A DNA stretch of 7,784 nucleotides, taken from JBBSOK01 sp038259825. Lineage in GTDB: Bacteria; Bacteroidota; Bacteroidia; Flavobacteriales; Flavobacteriaceae. The stretch is taken from assembly GCA_038259825.1 (NCBI GenBank), contig JBBSOK010000123.1, forward strand, positions 1 through 7,784, written 5' to 3'. Position numbers and translations under genes: made by a program. The notes below the pieces were generated by a model, which saw only the letters and a program-made list of their open reading frames with translations, did not search any database and was not told the origin of the DNA. Numbering within the stretch: the stretch's first letter is position 1; each line of letters starts with the position of its first letter. This document shows positions 6,273 through 7,784 of this stretch, piece by piece.

Positions 6273-7616
6273 TTACTCCCCATTCCCTGAGAGCCCATCA
6301 AACTTCTCAGTCATTGTTGGATTTCCTCTTGTTAATTTTTTAATAGTTAAATCTTCCGCTTTATTATTGGCAAGGCGTAGGTTGTTTACAGATGCCAAAA
6401 GATTGTCTTTTGTTTTTTGAAGATGATCCATAGTTTTGTCTATTTCTTCAATTGCTGTTTTGAATTGCCTGCTGGCTAAATCATAATTGCGTGCAAACCC
6501 TTCCTTAAATGTGTTTATTTTTTCCTCAAAATTGGTAATGTCCACATTTTGATTCTTTATTAAATTAAGTTCTGTTTTATATTGCATGCTGTTCATTGCC
6601 GCATTGCGAAGTAGAGTAATAATGGGAATAAAAAATTGGGGCCGCACCACGTACATTTTCTTGTATTTGTAGCCTACATCAACAATTCCTGTATTATAGA
6701 ATTCGTTTTCGGCTTCAAGTAAAGAAACAAGTACTGCATATTCACATTTCTTTTCTATGCGGTCTTTATCCAGCTTGGCAAAAAAATCTTCATTCCTCTT
6801 CTTGGTCGCGGTTTCATCGTTCTCATTTTTCATTTCAAACATAATGGAAATGATTTCATTGCCAGCTTCATCTGTTTCCCTATAAATAAAATCGCCTTTG
6901 TTACCGCCACGTGCATCGTTATCCTTTTCAAAATAAGCATTTTGGAAAGCGGTTGCGCGCAATTTATTAAATTCGGCTTCACAATGTTGTTCTAGGGTTT
7001 CACCAATCATTTTTGTGGAAAGCTTTTGCTTATAATCCTTTAAACGCGCAATATCTTCATCTTTTAATTTAATGAGTTCATCCTTTACACTAAGCTGATT
7101 TGTAAACTGTTCCCGAATTGACTTTTCTAGCAATTGGGTTTCGGTTTCCTTTATTTTTAAATTGCTGGCAAGGGTGTCCCTTTCTTTTTCTATTGATCGA
7201 ATAGCCTCTCCAACGGTAAGCTTTTTATCAATCTCCGCATTTTGGATTTTGGATTTCATATCGGAAATCTCGGATTCTTTTTTAGCCAATTGCTCCGCCA
7301 AATAGCGTTCACTTTGGGATTTTAACGCAGCAATTTCTGTTTCTTTATTTGCTAATTTCTCGGCAAGATCGCTATCACTTTTCGCTTTTAAAACCGTTAG
7401 CTCTTGATCCTTTTTTGCAAGTTGATCTTGTAGCGCATTTTTTATGTTGGCTTCTGCGAGCTTTACAGCACTTTCCTTTTCTTTCTCAGCAAGATTCAGG
7501 CGGTTTTTCAACTCGTGTTCAAATTCATGGTCGCGAACTTGCTTTAGTATATCAGCAAATCCAGCTTCATCAACTTTAAAGGCTTTTTTGCAATTGGGGC
7601 AGATTATTTCGTTCAT
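6273..7616 (-). CDS. DUF2130 protein: CxxC start, coiled coil, PD-(D/E)xK-like core
   Basis: The start of this 447-residue protein, MNEIICPNCKKAF, has one CxxC pair (Cys6, Cys9), like half of a zinc ribbon. Residues about 25-200 are charged and predicted coiled coil, including three 22-residue repeats at 62-127. The conserved DUF2130 region covers about 170-350 with MIGETLEQHCEAEFNKLR, then GGNKGDFIYRE and IMFEMKNEN. Asp242, Glu261 and Lys263 reproduce the D...ExK pattern of PD-(D/E)xK nucleases, so a nuclease-like fold is a reasonable inference. Activity and substrate are not established by sequence. The C-terminal 350-430 is again helical. There is no signal peptide or membrane segment, so the protein is likely cytoplasmic. 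It appears monocistronic, with a hairpin after it and no gene close upstream in the window. The ATG at 7616 is favoured because the CPNC motif follows immediately. No frame damage is seen. Confidence 0.88.
   Translation of the reverse strand: MNEIICPNCKKAFKVDEAGFADILKQVRDHEFEHELKNRLNLAEKEKESAVKLAEANIKNALQDQLAKKDQELTVLKAKSDSDLAEKLANKETEIAALKSQSERYLAEQLAKKESEISDMKSKIQNAEIDKKLTVGEAIRSIEKERDTLASNLKIKETETQLLEKSIREQFTNQLSVKDELIKLKDEDIARLKDYKQKLSTKMIGETLEQHCEAEFNKLRATAFQNAYFEKDNDARGGNKGDFIYRETDEAGNEIISIMFEMKNENDETATKKRNEDFFAKLDKDRIEKKCEYAVLVSLLEAENEFYNTGIVDVGYKYKKMYVVRPQFFIPIITLLRNAAMNSMQYKTELNLIKNQNVDITNFEEKINTFKEGFARNYDLASRQFKTAIEEIDKTMDHLQKTKDNLLASVNNLRLANNKAEDLTIKKLTRGNPTMTEKFDGLSGNGE
7236..7433 (-). 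repeat. Three tandem 66-bp (22-residue) repeats in the DUF2130 coiled coil
   Basis: Within the DUF2130 gene, residues 62-83, 84-105 and 106-127 align as diverged copies. The anchors are DQLAKKDQELTVLK, EKLANKETEIAALK and EQLAKKESEISDMK, with leucines at 66, 88 and 110. The copies differ at many bases, so this is an old internal duplication or a selected coiled-coil periodicity, not a fresh expansion. A period of 22 equals two hendecads. Confidence 0.75.
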
Positions 7617-7730
7617 ATTTAGTTTTAATGCATTACAGAATCCACCTAAATGTAAATAACCGTAAGTATTTGGAATTTAATTGAGGTATAAATGTAATTT
7701 TAATTGAAACTCACAATTTACGAAAAACCG

Positions 7731-7759
7731 TAAAGGAGCAAATTATGAAAGAAGAATAA
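7731..7759 (+). other. Shine-Dalgarno sequence and four-codon ORF (MKEE)
   Basis: AAAGGAG (7732-7738) lies six bases before an ATG at 7745 that opens a four-codon ORF (MKEE) ending in TAA at 7757-7759. An A/T-only inverted repeat follows at once (AATTAAAAA at 7758-7766, TTTTTAATT at 7772-7780). The layout resembles a leader peptide with an attenuator-like stem, or the start of a gene cut off by a mutation. Both readings are weak, and the window ends here. Confidence 0.2.
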
Positions 7760-7784
7760 TTAAAAATAGTTTTTTTAATTTCAG

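Noticed and set aside
6143..6343. 66-residue plus-strand ORF across the DUF2130 terminator
   Set aside because: It runs through the hairpin and into the end of the DUF2130 gene on the opposite strand, and has no protein-like motif.
7349..7659. Two plus-strand ORFs opposite the DUF2130 coiled coil
   Set aside because: They mirror a repetitive, low-complexity coding region, where long antisense frames arise easily.
1..7784. A new defence or mobile system in this window
   Set aside because: No transposase, integrase, toxin-antitoxin pair or multi-gene defence signature is present. The DUF2130 nuclease-like core alone does not support such a claim.

Overview
The window reads as a chromosomal segment of an AT-rich member of the Bacteroidota, most likely class Flavobacteriia. 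Supporting signs are flavobacterial-looking protein sequences (FolE with an ETPMKADAFEMSDDEK-type N-terminus, a secreted CocE-like hydrolase with a CCTG motif, a DUF885 lipoprotein), AT-rich gaps, weak or absent Shine-Dalgarno sequences before the genes, and near matches to the Bacteroidota TAnnTTTG promoter element. No genus can be named from the sequence alone. All six convincing genes lie on the minus strand, so the window is read right to left.

Layout from right to left. (1) The right edge (7617-7784) is non-coding apart from a four-codon ORF behind a good Shine-Dalgarno sequence. (2) A DUF2130 protein (6273-7616) has a CPNC start, a long coiled coil with three 22-residue repeats, and a predicted PD-(D/E)xK-like core. 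It is followed by a strong 32-nt hairpin. (3) A 569-bp gap (5704-6272) holds no convincing gene, only a possible decayed ORF and inverted repeats. (4) A compact pterin/redox cluster follows: a 6-pyruvoyl-tetrahydropterin synthase/QueD-family protein (5293-5703), overlapping folE (GTP cyclohydrolase I, 4632-5330), then a glutathione peroxidase-family gene (4105-4629) two bases after folE. A palindrome closes the cluster. (5) After a 252-bp gap comes a pair of exported hydrolases: a DUF885 zinc-peptidase-like lipoprotein (2023-3852) and a CocE/NonD (peptidase S15) hydrolase with a signal peptide (99-1985). They are 37 bp apart and are followed by a GC-rich hairpin.

How the genes work together. 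FolE converts GTP to 7,8-dihydroneopterin triphosphate, and the adjacent PTPS-family enzyme uses that product. The CxxxxxHGH spacing of its active site points to pyruvoyl-tetrahydropterin synthase-type chemistry rather than canonical QueD. The glutathione peroxidase is probably co-transcribed and likely thioredoxin-dependent. The DUF885/CocE pair looks like an envelope module that hydrolyses peptides or esters.

I see no mobile element, CRISPR array, tRNA, rRNA or defence island. Most of the window is ordinary housekeeping and accessory metabolism. The points most worth a second look are the PTPS subtype, the DUF2130 protein with its repeats, and the dyads in the gaps.
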